DNA from: Mesorhizobium sp.
GTDB taxonomy: Bacteria; Pseudomonadota; Alphaproteobacteria; Rhizobiales; Rhizobiaceae
Length of the DNA stretch: 64,000 nucleotides
NCBI GenBank assembly: GCA_004020315.1
Contig: SAQG01000004.1
Location: 154,722 to 218,721 of the forward strand
Direction of reading: 5' to 3'
Shown: piece after piece, positions 52,588 through 61,559 of the stretch
Position numbering within the stretch: position 1 is the first letter of the stretch
How the letters are laid out: every line of letters begins with the position of its first letter
Notes under the pieces: model-generated
The model's input: the letters and a program-made list of their open reading frames with translations, nothing else
What the model was told of the DNA's origin: nothing
Database searches by the model: none
Translations under genes and position numbers: made by a program

Positions 52588-53517
52588 TCAAAGCGCCTTT
52601 TGCAGTTCCGGCAGAATGACGAAAAGGTCGCCGACGAGGCCATAGTCGGCGACCTGGAAGATCGGCGCTTCCTCGTCCTTGTTGATGGCGACGATGACCT
52701 TCGAATCCTTCATGCCGGCAAGATGCTGGATGGCACCGGAGATGCCGACGGCGATGTAGAGGTCGGGCGCCACGACCTTGCCGGTCTGGCCGACCTGCCA
52801 GTCGTTCGGCGCGTAGCCGGCATCGACGGCGGCACGGGAGGCGCCGACGGCGGCGCCGAGCTTGTCGGCGATCGGCAGGATGACTTCCTGGAATTTCTCC
52901 GAGGAGCCCAGCGCGCGGCCGCCCGAGATGATGATTCTGGCCGAAGTCAGCTCCGGACGATCGGTCTCGGAAAGCTTGTTTTCGACAAAGCTCGACAGGC
53001 CGGGGTTGGCCGCCGCCTGAACCGTCTCGACCGCGGCGGAACCGCCCTCGGGTGCAGCCTGGAAGGAGGCGGTGCGCACGGTGATGACCTTCTTGGCGTC
53101 GCTGGACTGCACCGTCTGGATGGCGTTGCCGGCATAGATCGGCCGCTTGAAGGTGTCGGGCGAGATAACTTCGATGATCTCGGACACCTGCGCGACATCG
53201 AGCAGGGCTGCCACGCGCGGCGCGACGTTTTTGCCCGACGAGGTCGCCGGCGCGATGATCGTGTCATAGACACCGGCAATGCCGACGACGAGCGCCGCCA
53301 GCGGCTCGGCGAGACGCTCGGTGAGTTCGTCGGCTTCGGCGAGCAGCACCTTGCTCACGCCCTTGAGCTTGGCGGCGGCGTCCGCTGCGGGCTTGGCGCC
53401 CTTGCCGGCGACCAGCACATGGACGTCCGAGCCGATCTGCAGTGCCGCCGAAAGCGCCTTGGCGGTCTGGTCGGAAAGCGTCGCATTGTCGTGTTCGGCA
53501 ATCAGAAGAATTGTCAT
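52588..53517 (-). CDS. etfA: Electron-transfer flavoprotein alpha subunit
   Basis: A 309-residue ETF alpha subunit. The C-terminal FAD-binding region is visible as [25 protein letters not shown] and [24 protein letters not shown]. With EtfB it passes electrons from acyl-CoA dehydrogenases to the ETF-quinone oxidoreductase. It follows etfB by 20 bases. It is the housekeeping form, not the nitrogen-fixation FixB: the surrounding genes are fatty-acid enzymes. Confidence 0.96.
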   Translation of the reverse strand: MTILLIAEHDNATLSDQTAKALSAALQIGSDVHVLVAGKGAKPAADAAAKLKGVSKVLLAEADELTERLAEPLAALVVGIAGVYDTIIAPATSSGKNVAPRVAALLDVAQVSEIIEVISPDTFKRPIYAGNAIQTVQSSDAKKVITVRTASFQAAPEGGSAAVETVQAAANPGLSSFVENKLSETDRPELTSARIIISGGRALGSSEKFQEVILPIADKLGAAVGASRAAVDAGYAPNDWQVGQTGKVVAPDLYIAVGISGAIQHLAGMKDSKVIVAINKDEEAPIFQVADYGLVGDLFVILPELQKAL

Positions 53518-53537
53518 CTTTTTTGTCCCTTCCAGCC

Positions 53538-54287
53538 CTACAGCACGCCGGCTTCGTTCTTGAGCTTGTCGATCAATTCGGCGACGCTCTTGACCTTGAC
53601 GCCTGCCTTGCGGCCGCCCGGTTCCTCGGTCTTGATCACCTTCAGCCGCGGCTTGACGTCGGCGCCGTAGTCGGCCGGGCTCTTTTCGTCGAGCGGCTTT
53701 TTCTTCGCCTTCATGATGTTGGGCAGCGAGGCATAGCGCGGCTGGTTGAGGCGAAGATCCGCGGTGACGATCGCCGGCATCTTCAGCTCTACCGTCTGCA
53801 GGCCGCCATCGACTTCGCGAGTCACCTTGGCCTTGTCGCCATCGATAACGACCTTGGAAGCAAAAGTGCCTTGCGCCCAGCCCAGAAGTGCGGCCAGCAT
53901 CTGGCCGGTCTGGTTCGAATCGTCGTCGATCGCCTGCTTGCCGAGAATGACGAGACCGGGCTTTTCCGCCTCGACCACGCCCTTCAGCACCTTGGCGACG
54001 CCCAGCGGCTCGGTCTGCTCGTCGGTCTTGACCAGGATGGCGCGGTCGGCGCCCATGGCGAGCGCGGTGCGCAAGGTCTCCTGCGCCTGCTGCGGCCCGA
54101 TCGAGACAACGATGATCTCTTCCGCCTTGCCGGCCTCCTTCAGGCGGATCGCCTCTTCGACCGCGATCTCGTCGAACGGGTTCATCGCCATCTTGACGTT
54201 GGCGAGTTCCACCGCCGAACCGTCAGCCTTCACACGAACCTTCACATTCGCATCCACAACCCGCTTCACGGGCACAAGGATCTTCAT
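53538..54287 (-). CDS. etfB: Electron-transfer flavoprotein beta subunit
   Basis: A 249-residue ETF beta subunit. Signature segments are [19 protein letters not shown] at the start, [19 protein letters not shown], and [20 protein letters not shown] near the AMP site. I chose ATG 54287; the longer frame is promoter sequence. It heads the etfBA operon. The 311 bases before it, up to the rhomboid gene's 3' end, hold two palindromes and presumably the promoter. Confidence 0.96.
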   Translation of the reverse strand: MKILVPVKRVVDANVKVRVKADGSAVELANVKMAMNPFDEIAVEEAIRLKEAGKAEEIIVVSIGPQQAQETLRTALAMGADRAILVKTDEQTEPLGVAKVLKGVVEAEKPGLVILGKQAIDDDSNQTGQMLAALLGWAQGTFASKVVIDGDKAKVTREVDGGLQTVELKMPAIVTADLRLNQPRYASLPNIMKAKKKPLDEKSPADYGADVKPRLKVIKTEEPGGRKAGVKVKSVAELIDKLKNEAGVL

Positions 54288-54409
54288 TTGCCTGTCACCT
54301 CTTTCACGATAGCCACCTCTTTCAAGGTAATTGGGCGCGCTATAGCAGCGCACGCCTCTTCAGAGTTGTCGAAAGCCGACATTCCGGACGGAATTCTAGT
54401 CTCCGACCG

Positions 54410-54512
54410 CCTAAAGCGCGTCGCGTTGGCCGGCCACACGCGACGCGCTTTAGGTTGTTGTTTTATGCATGTCGTTATCGCAAACCGCTGCACACTTTTG
54501 CGCGACATCCAT
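54410..54512. repeat. Two adjacent palindromes between the rhomboid gene and etfB
   Basis: The first has perfect 17-base arms (54410-54426 and 54438-54454; CCTAAAGCGCGTCGCGT and complement) around a self-palindromic TGGCCGGCCA. The second (54465-54512) is an imperfect ATGCATGTCG...CGACATCCAT copy of the 32738 element. The same pair recurs inverted at 62735-62837. They occupy the 311-base gene-free stretch 54288-54598; I see nothing else there. Confidence 0.82.
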
Positions 54513-54598
54513 TGTGGGAAAGCTTCCGTAGTTGCGGCGACCCCGCACGTCAATATCCGGGGCGCGCCCAAATCATTCAGCGACGCCCTCAAATCGGT

Positions 54599-55402
54599 TC
54601 AGTCCGGACTGGACGCGCTTCCCCGTCCCCAGCGCGGCGCCGCCTGCGCCGGCAGCCGGTCGCTTGGCGCCGGCTCTGCGGCAACAGGCACCTGGCCGGC
54701 GACCACCACTGCCTCTTCGTCCGCGCCGGCAAGCAGTGGTACGGCGCGGTTGCGCAAGACAAGCACCAGCACGGCCCCGGCGATGATGCCGCCGACATGG
54801 CAGGCCCAGGAGATCTGATCCTCGCCACCGGCGGCGAACATCACGATCTGAAACAGGATCCACAGGATGAGCGGGATGAAGGCCGGGATGCGCAGCGGAA
54901 TGCGGGCGAAGGCCAGCACCCATACCTTCACCCGCGGATAGAGGATCAGATAGGCGGCGACCACGCCGGCGATGGCGCCTGAGGCGCCAATCAGCGGAAC
55001 CTGCGAGTCCCACGCGATCAGGCCCTGGAAGAAGGCGCCGGCGATGGCGCAGAGCAGGTAGAAGATGAGAAAGCGGACATGGCCGAGCGCGTCCTCGACA
55101 TTGTCGCCGAACACCCAGAGGAACAGCATGTTGCCGCCGAGATGGAAAATATCGGCATGCAGGAAGGAATAGGTGACGTAGCTCAAGCTCTCCGGGATCA
55201 CGACAAACTGCGGAGCCAGCTCGACGCTGTCGTGGACGACCGACGGGATGAAGCCGAGGCCCAGCACAGCGGCGTTGGTGAACTGCTCGCCGCCAAGCGC
55301 CGTGGCGAAGTAGATGAGCGTGTTGAACGCGATCAGGCCGATCGTGACATATTGCTGCTTGATGTGGCGCAGCCGGTTGGTGTCATAAAGTGGGATGAAC
55401 AT
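54599..55402 (-). CDS. Rhomboid intramembrane serine protease
   Basis: A 267-residue membrane protein with six to seven helices. The catalytic dyad is Ser141 in GASGAIAG and His202 in CHVGGIIAG; the HLGGNMLFLWVFGDNVED segment is the conserved helix-2 region. It cleaves transmembrane substrates within the bilayer; targets unknown. The C terminus is a 40-residue Ala/Pro-rich tail. I start at ATG 55402. It is followed by (reading its strand) etfB and preceded by the PduO gene 26 bases away. Confidence 0.92.
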   Translation of the reverse strand: MFIPLYDTNRLRHIKQQYVTIGLIAFNTLIYFATALGGEQFTNAAVLGLGFIPSVVHDSVELAPQFVVIPESLSYVTYSFLHADIFHLGGNMLFLWVFGDNVEDALGHVRFLIFYLLCAIAGAFFQGLIAWDSQVPLIGASGAIAGVVAAYLILYPRVKVWVLAFARIPLRIPAFIPLILWILFQIVMFAAGGEDQISWACHVGGIIAGAVLVLVLRNRAVPLLAGADEEAVVVAGQVPVAAEPAPSDRLPAQAAPRWGRGSASSPD

Positions 55403-55428
55403 CGGACCCCCTCCCGCCTCGGCAGATT

Positions 55429-56010
55429 TCAGCGGTTCTTGCCGGGAACCCATAGCACGTCGGCGTTTCCATTGTCATTGACCGCGCGTGCGGCGACGAA
55501 CAGAAAGTCCGATACGCGGTTGATGTATTTTACCGCCTCGCGGTTGACATGCTCGGCTGGGTCCTGCGTCAACGCCACCATGATGCGCTCGGCCCGCCGT
55601 GCCACTGTGCGGGCGAGGTGAAGAGCCGCCGCCGCCGGCGTGCCGCCGTTGAGCACGAAGGATTTGAGCGGCTGCAGGTCCTTGTTGAGCAGGTCGATGT
55701 CCTTTTCGACACGGTCGGTCTGCACAGCGGTGATGCGCAGCGGCTCAAAGCCGAGCGGCTTGCCGTCATCCGGTACGGCCAGATCGGCGCCGAGATCGAA
55801 AAGGTCGTTCTGGATGCGACCGAGCATCGCGTCGATCGCCGGATGTATTGCCGCAGTGTGGATGCGGGCCATGCCGATGCAGGCATTGGCTTCGTCGATC
55901 GTGCCATAGGCGTCGATGCGCAGATCGGATTTCAGCCGCCGTTCACCGGTGCCAAGGCCGGTGGTGCCGTCGTCGCCGGTGCGGGTGTAGATCTTGTTGA
56001 GCTTGACCAC
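55429..56010 (-). CDS. Cob(I)alamin adenosyltransferase, PduO type
   Basis: A 193-residue PduO/MMAB-type ATP:corrinoid adenosyltransferase. Diagnostic pieces are YTRTGDDGTTGL at residues 8-19, IDAYGTIDEANACIG and the C-terminal RTVARRAERIMVAL helix. It converts cob(I)alamin to adenosylcobalamin, the coenzyme for methylmalonyl-CoA mutase. B12 synthesis genes cobS-cobT lie at the left end of the window, but there is no operon link. It shares a strand with the rhomboid and twin-TM genes. Confidence 0.95.
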   Translation of the reverse strand: MVKLNKIYTRTGDDGTTGLGTGERRLKSDLRIDAYGTIDEANACIGMARIHTAAIHPAIDAMLGRIQNDLFDLGADLAVPDDGKPLGFEPLRITAVQTDRVEKDIDLLNKDLQPLKSFVLNGGTPAAAALHLARTVARRAERIMVALTQDPAEHVNREAVKYINRVSDFLFVAARAVNDNGNADVLWVPGKNR

Positions 56011-56032
56011 GCTCTGCCTCCCGAAATCGCCG

Positions 56033-56224
56033 TCACTTGCGGGTGAAATACACCGCCAGCATGATCAGCACCAATGCCACGAACTGCAGCAGCACGCGCG
56101 TCTGCATCAGCTTGTTGGAGGTCATGCCGGAGCCGCCGCGCATCATGTTGATGAGGCCGCGGATCAACACGATCACCACGGCGACCATGACGAGGACTGC
56201 GAGGACGTTGAAGACGGTTGCCAT
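56033..56224 (-). CDS. Twin-transmembrane small protein (HIG1-like)
   Basis: A 63-residue protein with two transmembrane helices (MATVFNVLAVLVMVAVVIVLIRG and VLLQFVALVLIMLAVYF) joined by a short basic loop containing GGSGMTSNKLMQTRV. That loop pattern, with NKLM.R, resembles HIG_1_N proteins that support cytochrome oxidase; bacterial copies are usually named twin transmembrane protein. It sits 22 bases upstream of the PduO gene in the same direction. Confidence 0.88.
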   Translation of the reverse strand: MATVFNVLAVLVMVAVVIVLIRGLINMMRGGSGMTSNKLMQTRVLLQFVALVLIMLAVYFTRK

Positions 56225-56246
56225 AGTGTGTTCCAGTCGATTGCGT

Positions 56247-57113
56247 TCAGGCGCGTTTGGCAAGCAGGCGGTAGAGCGTCTCCGCCGGCAGGATGCGTTT
56301 GAGGACAACGCCGATCCTGGCCGGCACCGTTACCACATAATGCGGACGCGGGCGCCGCGACAGAAGCGCATGGCGCAAGGCCGCATGAACCACCTCCGGC
56401 CCAGGCTTCAGCCGTGATGTGCTGCCGCCGGCCCGCAGCCGTTCCAGCTGCGCTTCGTAGGCGAGGCGGTGGACGGAATTTTCATGGTCGATATTTTTTT
56501 GAAACCACACGAGGCCGTTGCCGGCGATCTTCGATTTCACCGGCCCCGGCTCGATCAGCGAGACATGGATGCCGCTGCCCTGGAGTTCCTGATGCATGCA
56601 CAGCATCAGCCCTTCGATCGCGTGCTTCGACGCCGAGTAGGCGCCGCGAAAGGGCAGCGGCGCCAGGCCGAGGATCGAGGAGCAATGGACGAGACGGCCA
56701 TGGCCCTGGCGGCGCATCACCGGCACGACACGGCGGGTGAGGTCATGCCAGCCGAAGACATTCGCCTCGAATTGCTCCCTGAGTGCTGCGACCGGCAGGT
56801 CCTCGACGGCGCCGGGCTGGGCGTAGGCGCCGTTGTTGAACAGGGCATCGAGCCGTCCGCCGGTCCGCTCCAGCACCGACGTGACCAGCGTCTCGATGGA
56901 TCCGGGCTCGCGGTAGTCCAGATAGAAAGCCTCGATGCCATCGGCCTCGAGGGCCGCGATATCCGTAGGCTGACGCGCCGTCGCGAACACCCGCCAGCCT
57001 TCACCCTTCAGCGCCCGAGCGCAATAGGCGCCTATCCCGGAAGAAGCACCGGTGACGATGATGGTGCGCAACTCTTCTCCGGGAGAAAGCGTTGTTTGAC
57101 CTAGGCTTGCCAT
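56247..57113 (-). CDS. Short-chain dehydrogenase/reductase
   Basis: A 288-residue SDR with cofactor motif TGASSGIG at residues 21-28, NNGAY at 93-97 and the catalytic Tyr159 and Lys163 (GAYSASKHAIEG). The C-terminal tail has a further HYVVTVPARIGVVLKRILP helix. Substrate unknown; it resembles SDRs acting on lipids or ketones. I chose ATG 57113. It is in line with the twin-TM, PduO and rhomboid genes and its start is adjacent to that of the divergent BrkB-family gene. Confidence 0.92.
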   Translation of the reverse strand: MASLGQTTLSPGEELRTIIVTGASSGIGAYCARALKGEGWRVFATARQPTDIAALEADGIEAFYLDYREPGSIETLVTSVLERTGGRLDALFNNGAYAQPGAVEDLPVAALREQFEANVFGWHDLTRRVVPVMRRQGHGRLVHCSSILGLAPLPFRGAYSASKHAIEGLMLCMHQELQGSGIHVSLIEPGPVKSKIAGNGLVWFQKNIDHENSVHRLAYEAQLERLRAGGSTSRLKPGPEVVHAALRHALLSRRPRPHYVVTVPARIGVVLKRILPAETLYRLLAKRA

Positions 57114-57170
57114 TTGCCGCAATCCCTTCCCATATTCGCGGCGTCGAGACAATCGAAGGGAACGCGGTTC

Positions 57171-58022
57171 TTGTTGCGGAAGATCGTAGCCCTCAAACGC
57201 GTGCTCTATGACGCGCTCGGCCATTTCAACGCAGACGATGGCTGGGCGATGGCCAGTCATCTGGCGATCACGGCGCTGATGGCGCTATTCCCTTTTCTGA
57301 TTTTCGCCACGACGCTGGCCAGCTTCCTCGGCGCACAGGCTTTTGCCGACACCGCCGTTCATCTCGTCTTCGACACCTGGCCCGAGCAGATCGCCAAGCC
57401 GATCGCGCGCGAAGTGCTCAATGTGCTCACCGTCCAGCGCACCGACCTGTTGACTTATGGCGTGCTGCTTGCCGCCTTCTTTGCCTCGAACGGCATCGAG
57501 GCGCTGCGCACGTCGCTAAACCGCGCCTACCGCGTTTCGGAAACGCGCGGCATCATCTATCGCCGGGTGCAGAGCATCGCCTTCGTTCTGATCGCCACGG
57601 CAGGTTTTCTGGTGATCAGCGTGCTCGTGGTTTTCGCGCCCATACTGGCGCGGCTGGCCGAGGCCAATTTCGAATGGGTAAAACCCTATATGGGCACGAT
57701 CACGCTGTGGCGTTACATCATTGCCTCCGCCGTGATCGTCGGTGGGCTGTTCGCGGTGCATTACTGGCTGCCTGCGGGCAAGCGCCGCTTCGTCTCGATC
57801 ATACCGGGGATCATCTTCACGCTGGTTGCCTGGCTCATCGGGTCGACCATCTTTGCCGCCTATCTCGACCGTTTCTCGTCCTATGTGACGACCTATGCCG
57901 GCCTTGCCTCGATCATGATCGCGGTCGTCTTCCTCTACATCGTCTCGGCGATCTTCATCCTCGGCGGTGAGCTCAACGCCGCGATCAGCCGCTATCTGGA
58001 GGCACGCGCGAGAGTCGGCTGA
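57171..58022 (+). CDS. YihY/BrkB-family membrane protein
   Basis: An inner-membrane protein (283 residues from the start chosen) with six helices, matching the YihY/virulence factor BrkB family: DDGWAMASHLAITALMALFPFL at the start, ASNGIEALRTSLNRAYRV in the middle and AVVFLYIVSAIFILGGELNA at the end. The function is unsettled; it is not the tRNA nuclease RNase BN. TTG 57171 has GAAGGG 10 bases before it; a TTG at 57114 would add 19 residues. The 3' end overlaps the convergent DMT gene by 31 bases. Confidence 0.88.
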   Translation: MLRKIVALKRVLYDALGHFNADDGWAMASHLAITALMALFPFLIFATTLASFLGAQAFADTAVHLVFDTWPEQIAKPIAREVLNVLTVQRTDLLTYGVLLAAFFASNGIEALRTSLNRAYRVSETRGIIYRRVQSIAFVLIATAGFLVISVLVVFAPILARLAEANFEWVKPYMGTITLWRYIIASAVIVGGLFAVHYWLPAGKRRFVSIIPGIIFTLVAWLIGSTIFAAYLDRFSSYVTTYAGLASIMIAVVFLYIVSAIFILGGELNAAISRYLEARARVG

Positions 58023-58879
58023 GCGGTTGCCAGCCCGACGCCGAGCGTCGCGATCGCCATGCCGACGATCTGGACCAGGTTCAACTGTTCGCCGAACAAT
58101 ATCCAGGCGATGACCGCGGTGACGGCCGGGACCAGATAGAACAGCGAAGCGACTTTCGACATCGCGCCGTCGCGGATCATCACCATCAAAAGGAAGATGG
58201 CGCCGATCGACAGCACCAGCACCAGCCATGCCATGGCGAAGATCAGCTCGCCGTTGACGACGACCGTTCGCGTCTCGAAGGCGAGCGAGGCCAGGACCAT
58301 CACCGATGCGCCGCCGACATATTGCCATTTGGTGGCCGCCACGAGATCGCCGCCGGAGGCGAAGCGCTTCTGCCAAATCGTGCCGGCGCTCATGGCAAGC
58401 ACCGAGACAAGCGAGGCGGCCAGCGTCTCGGCCGTCACGCCGCCGCCGAGCGTTCCGAGCTTCGGCCAGAGCACAATGACCACACCGACCAGACCGATGC
58501 CGAGACCGGCCCAATGGCGCGGCAGGAGGGCCTCGCCGAGAAACCGGCCGGCCATCACCGCCGTGATCAGCGGCTGCAGCCCGACGATCAAGGCCGAAAG
58601 CCCGGCCGGCATGCCCCTGTGGATGGCCCAGAAGACGCCGCCGAGATAGACGCCATGCATCAGGATGCCGGCGCCGGTCGCGTGGAGCGCTTCCGCACCC
58701 GTCGCCCGCCTGGAACCGAGCACTGCCATCAAGGCGGCCAACAGGACGGCGGCCAGGACGAAGCGCGCGGCCAGGAAGGTGAAAGGCTCGGCCCACGGCA
58801 TGGCGTAACGCGCGCCAATGAACCCGGTCGCCCACAGGACGACAAAGGAGGCGGGGATGAACCGCTTGATGCTGTGCAT
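57992..58879 (-). CDS. EamA-family DMT transporter
   Basis: A 295-residue membrane protein with ten helices and two EamA repeats (SFVVLWATGFIGARYAMPWAEP near the N terminus; MAIATLGVGLATAQ at the end). It is the third DMT-type exporter in the window and, like the others, has no identifiable substrate. The gene is convergent with the BrkB-family gene and shares 31 bases of coding sequence with it, so both mRNAs would be complementary at their ends. Confidence 0.92.
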   Translation of the reverse strand: MHSIKRFIPASFVVLWATGFIGARYAMPWAEPFTFLAARFVLAAVLLAALMAVLGSRRATGAEALHATGAGILMHGVYLGGVFWAIHRGMPAGLSALIVGLQPLITAVMAGRFLGEALLPRHWAGLGIGLVGVVIVLWPKLGTLGGGVTAETLAASLVSVLAMSAGTIWQKRFASGGDLVAATKWQYVGGASVMVLASLAFETRTVVVNGELIFAMAWLVLVLSIGAIFLLMVMIRDGAMSKVASLFYLVPAVTAVIAWILFGEQLNLVQIVGMAIATLGVGLATAQPTLARASR

Positions 58880-59024
58880 TTTCGGGAGGCTGCCCGCGAA
58901 TTCGGTGAAGGTCGACTATCGCGACTGCTGTAATGCGGTTCAAACCGGCAAGCAAAACCAAACGGTTGATCCATAGGCTCATTCGAATTGAATGGCCCAG
59001 TGGTGTGGCCGTTGGCGAGCCGTT

Positions 59025-59900
59025 CTAGAGATCGACCAGCCGCCTGATATCGGCCGGCGCCGCGCCGGCCTCGCGCAAGGCGGCAAGGCCGGTATCGCCA
59101 AAACTCTTCGACAGCTTTCGCCCGTCCGGGCCGAGGACGAGACGATGGTGGAAGTACCTCGGTTGCGGCAGGCCGAGGATCTCCTGGAGCAGGCGCTGCA
59201 CGCCGGTGGCGGAATAGAGGTCCTGGCCGCGCACGACATGGCTGATGCCTTGCAGCGCGTCGTCGACGACGACGGCGAGATGGTAGCTTGTCGGGATCTC
59301 ACGGCGCGCCACGATCACGTCGCCCCAGTCCTGCGGCCGTGCGTCTACCGCGCGTGTTGCGGAAAGCCTCTCATCCGAAAATTCCAGCCATGACAGGCCT
59401 GTGCCGACGCGCGCCATCGCAGCATCGACGTCCAGCCGCCAGGCGAAGGGCGCGTTCTCGGCCATCCGTCGCTTGCGTTCCCTCATCGGCAACGCCTTGT
59501 CTACGGCGGGATAGAGCGGCACCCCGTCCGGGTCCCGCGGCCAGTCGCGGCCGCGCTTTTCGCTGGCGGCAATGAAGGCGCGGATTTCGCCACGGCTCAT
59601 GAACGACGGGTAGACAAGCTCTTCACTGATCAGCCGGTCGAGCACCGCCTGATAGTCCGCGAAATGCTCGGACTGACGGCGCACCGGTTCTTCCCAGCCA
59701 AGCCCGAGCCATTTCAGATCGCGAAAAATGCCGGCCTCGAATTCCGGCGTGCAGCGCGTCGTGTCGATGTCCTCGATGCGCAGTAACAGCCGCCCGCCGG
59801 TTGCCCTCGCCAATTTTTGATTGAGCAGCGCCGAATAGGCATGACCAAGATGCAGTTCGCCATTCGGGCTTGGCGCGAAGCGGAATGTCAGGAGTGTCAT
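59025..59900 (-). CDS. gluQRS: Glutamyl-Q tRNA(Asp) synthetase
   Basis: A 291-residue truncated class I synthetase: HIGH-type motif HLGH at residues 17-20 and KLSKS near residue 265, without the anticodon-binding domain of GltX. GluQ-RS attaches glutamate to queuosine in tRNA(Asp). The start ATG 59900 (MTLLTFRFAPSPNGELHLGH) is clear; a much longer frame continues upstream over the divergent alkA gene and is spurious. It complements the queuosine-precursor transporter at 4198-4878. Confidence 0.94.
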   Translation of the reverse strand: MTLLTFRFAPSPNGELHLGHAYSALLNQKLARATGGRLLLRIEDIDTTRCTPEFEAGIFRDLKWLGLGWEEPVRRQSEHFADYQAVLDRLISEELVYPSFMSRGEIRAFIAASEKRGRDWPRDPDGVPLYPAVDKALPMRERKRRMAENAPFAWRLDVDAAMARVGTGLSWLEFSDERLSATRAVDARPQDWGDVIVARREIPTSYHLAVVVDDALQGISHVVRGQDLYSATGVQRLLQEILGLPQPRYFHHRLVLGPDGRKLSKSFGDTGLAALREAGAAPADIRRLVDL

Positions 59901-59991
59901 CGTTCGGCGGCAATCGGGTTGTGCGGCGCTTTCGCCAGTTGCTACTTTGCGCCTGATTACGAATGCCATTTTGCGCTGGGAACAAGCAGAC

Positions 59992-60633
59992 ATGCAACGC
60001 ATCGCCACGCTCGACGACATCTCGCGAGGGCTGGACGCGCTTTGTCTGCTCGACCCGCGCCTCACAAAGGTGCGCGGCATGGCCGGCGAGGTGCCGCTTC
60101 GGCTCTCCGAGCCGGGGTTCAGAAGCCTTGCCTCGATCATCGTCTCGCAACAGGTTTCGCGCGCCAGCGCCGACGCCATTTTCGGGCGGCTGACAAAACT
60201 CGTCGATCCGCTGACGCCGCAAGCCATTCTTGCCGCCGACGAAGCCATCTTTCGCGAGGCTGGACTGTCGCGGCCGAAGCAACGCGGCCTGATCGCCGTG
60301 GCCCAGGCGGTGGTCGATGGCCTCGACCTCGATCATCTCTGCTTGCTCGACGCCGCTGAGGCGATCACGGCGATGACCAAGGTGTCAGGCATCGGCCCGT
60401 GGACGGCGGAAGTCTATCTTTTGTTCGCCGCCGGCCACCCCGATGTCTTCCCGGCACGCGACGTTGCCCTGCAGAGCGCGGTTGGCCACGCGCTCGGCAT
60501 CGACCCGCGTCCGCACGAGAAAACACTGATCCAGCTCGCCGAATCATGGAGTCCGTGGCGAGGTGTCGCATCGCGGCTTTTCTGGGCGTATTATCGCGAA
60601 TTGAAGGACAGGGACGCCGCGCCGCCGGCCTGA
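59992..60633 (+). CDS. DNA-3-methyladenine glycosylase II (AlkA-type)
   Basis: A 213-residue HhH-GPD base-excision glycosylase. The helix-hairpin-helix MTKVSGIGPWTAEVYLLFA is at about residues 128-146 and the catalytic aspartate is Asp157 in PARDVAL. It removes alkylated bases such as 3-methyladenine. It lacks the N-terminal beta domain of E. coli AlkA, as is normal for the short group. ATG 59992 is preferred over TTG 59947. It is divergent from gluQRS. Confidence 0.92.
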   Translation: MQRIATLDDISRGLDALCLLDPRLTKVRGMAGEVPLRLSEPGFRSLASIIVSQQVSRASADAIFGRLTKLVDPLTPQAILAADEAIFREAGLSRPKQRGLIAVAQAVVDGLDLDHLCLLDAAEAITAMTKVSGIGPWTAEVYLLFAAGHPDVFPARDVALQSAVGHALGIDPRPHEKTLIQLAESWSPWRGVASRLFWAYYRELKDRDAAPPA

Positions 60634-60737
60634 ATTCGCAAAAAAGCATGAAAATCATGCATTTTTGGCGCCGCGTGTGGCCGAGAAGCCGCTTCACATC
60701 CCTGTCATGTCGGGCTTACAGTATCCACGCCGATCGG

Positions 60738-60842
60738 TTACAGCGCCGCGCATCCAGTTGGATGCGCAAAGGACGCTGTAAGACTTTTAAAGTTGCGCAT
60801 GATCCTTTCCGAAAATCGATTCGATTTTCGGGGTCATGCGCT
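60738..60842. repeat. Composite palindromic repeat upstream of the HNH gene
   Basis: TTACAGCG...CGCTGTAA outer arms (60738-60781) enclose GCGCATCCAGTTGGATGCGC, and a second palindrome GCGCATGATC...GGTCATGCGC with ATCGATTCGAT centre follows at 60795-60841. The pair matches the composite at 9184-9260 and ends just before the AAGGAGG ribosome binding site of the HNH gene. Confidence 0.85.
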
Positions 60843-60862
60843 GAACCAAGGAGGTCAATGAC

Positions 60863-61420
60863 GTGACGGTTGCCGTATCTCCGGATGGGCTTCCAGCACT
60901 GGTGCTGAACGCGGATTACCGTCCGCTCAGCTATTACCCCCTGTCGCTCTGGTCGTGGCAGGACGCCATCAAGGCGGTGTTCCTCGAGCGGGTGAACATC
61001 GTCGCCGAATACGAGCACGCCGTGTCGTCGCCGACCTTCTCGATGAAGCTGCCGAGCGTCGTCAGCCTGAAGGCCTATGTGAAGCCATCGCGGCATCCGG
61101 CCTTCACCCGCTTCAACGTGTTCCTTCGCGATCGTTTCCAGTGCCAGTATTGCGGCACGCCGGAGGATCTGACCTTCGACCATGTCATTCCCCGCCATCG
61201 CGGCGGCGCGACGACGTGGGAGAATGTCGTCGCCGCCTGTTCGCCCTGCAATCTGAGGAAGGGCGGCATGATGCCGGCGCATGCCAAGATGTGGCCGCTG
61301 CAGAAGCCCTATCAGCCGACGGTGCATGATCTGCACAACAATGGCCGCCTGTTCCCGCCCAACCACCTGCATGAAAGCTGGATGGATTACCTCTACTGGG
61401 ATGTCGAACTGGAACCATAG
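60863..61420 (+). CDS. HNH endonuclease domain protein
   Basis: A 185-residue protein with a zinc-bound HNH fold: Cys94/Cys97, His107 in FDHVIPRHRGG, Asn121 in WENVVAACSPCN and Cys126/Cys129. This form is universal in Rhizobiales as a single chromosomal gene of unknown role, not part of a mobile element here. It starts with GTG 60863 behind a strong AAGGAGG (60848-60854). The N-terminal 90 residues (VLNADYRPLSYYPLSLWSW) are family-specific. Confidence 0.93.
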   Translation: MTVAVSPDGLPALVLNADYRPLSYYPLSLWSWQDAIKAVFLERVNIVAEYEHAVSSPTFSMKLPSVVSLKAYVKPSRHPAFTRFNVFLRDRFQCQYCGTPEDLTFDHVIPRHRGGATTWENVVAACSPCNLRKGGMMPAHAKMWPLQKPYQPTVHDLHNNGRLFPPNHLHESWMDYLYWDVELEP

Positions 61421-61449
61421 AGTTCGGCAGAAATCCGCCATCCCGGTCG

Positions 61450-61540
61450 CCTGACGCAGCTTTCTGCGCTTCAGGTGCTCACGTCTCCGCTCCGGTTCTC
61501 AAAAGCCCCGTCATGCGCTCCGGCCTGACGAATTTCTGGA
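61450..61540. repeat. Decayed copy of the hpt-type long inverted repeat
   Basis: TGCGCTTCAGGTGCTCACGT, then CTCCGCTCCGGTTCTC and CCGGCCTGACGAATTTCTG match the right-central part of 31059-31202. The apical ACCACAAGTACG stretch and the left outer arm are lost or unrecognisable. It lies between the convergent HNH and dsbB genes. Confidence 0.65.
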
Positions 61541-61559
61541 CGAACTCTGCGTGTGCCGC

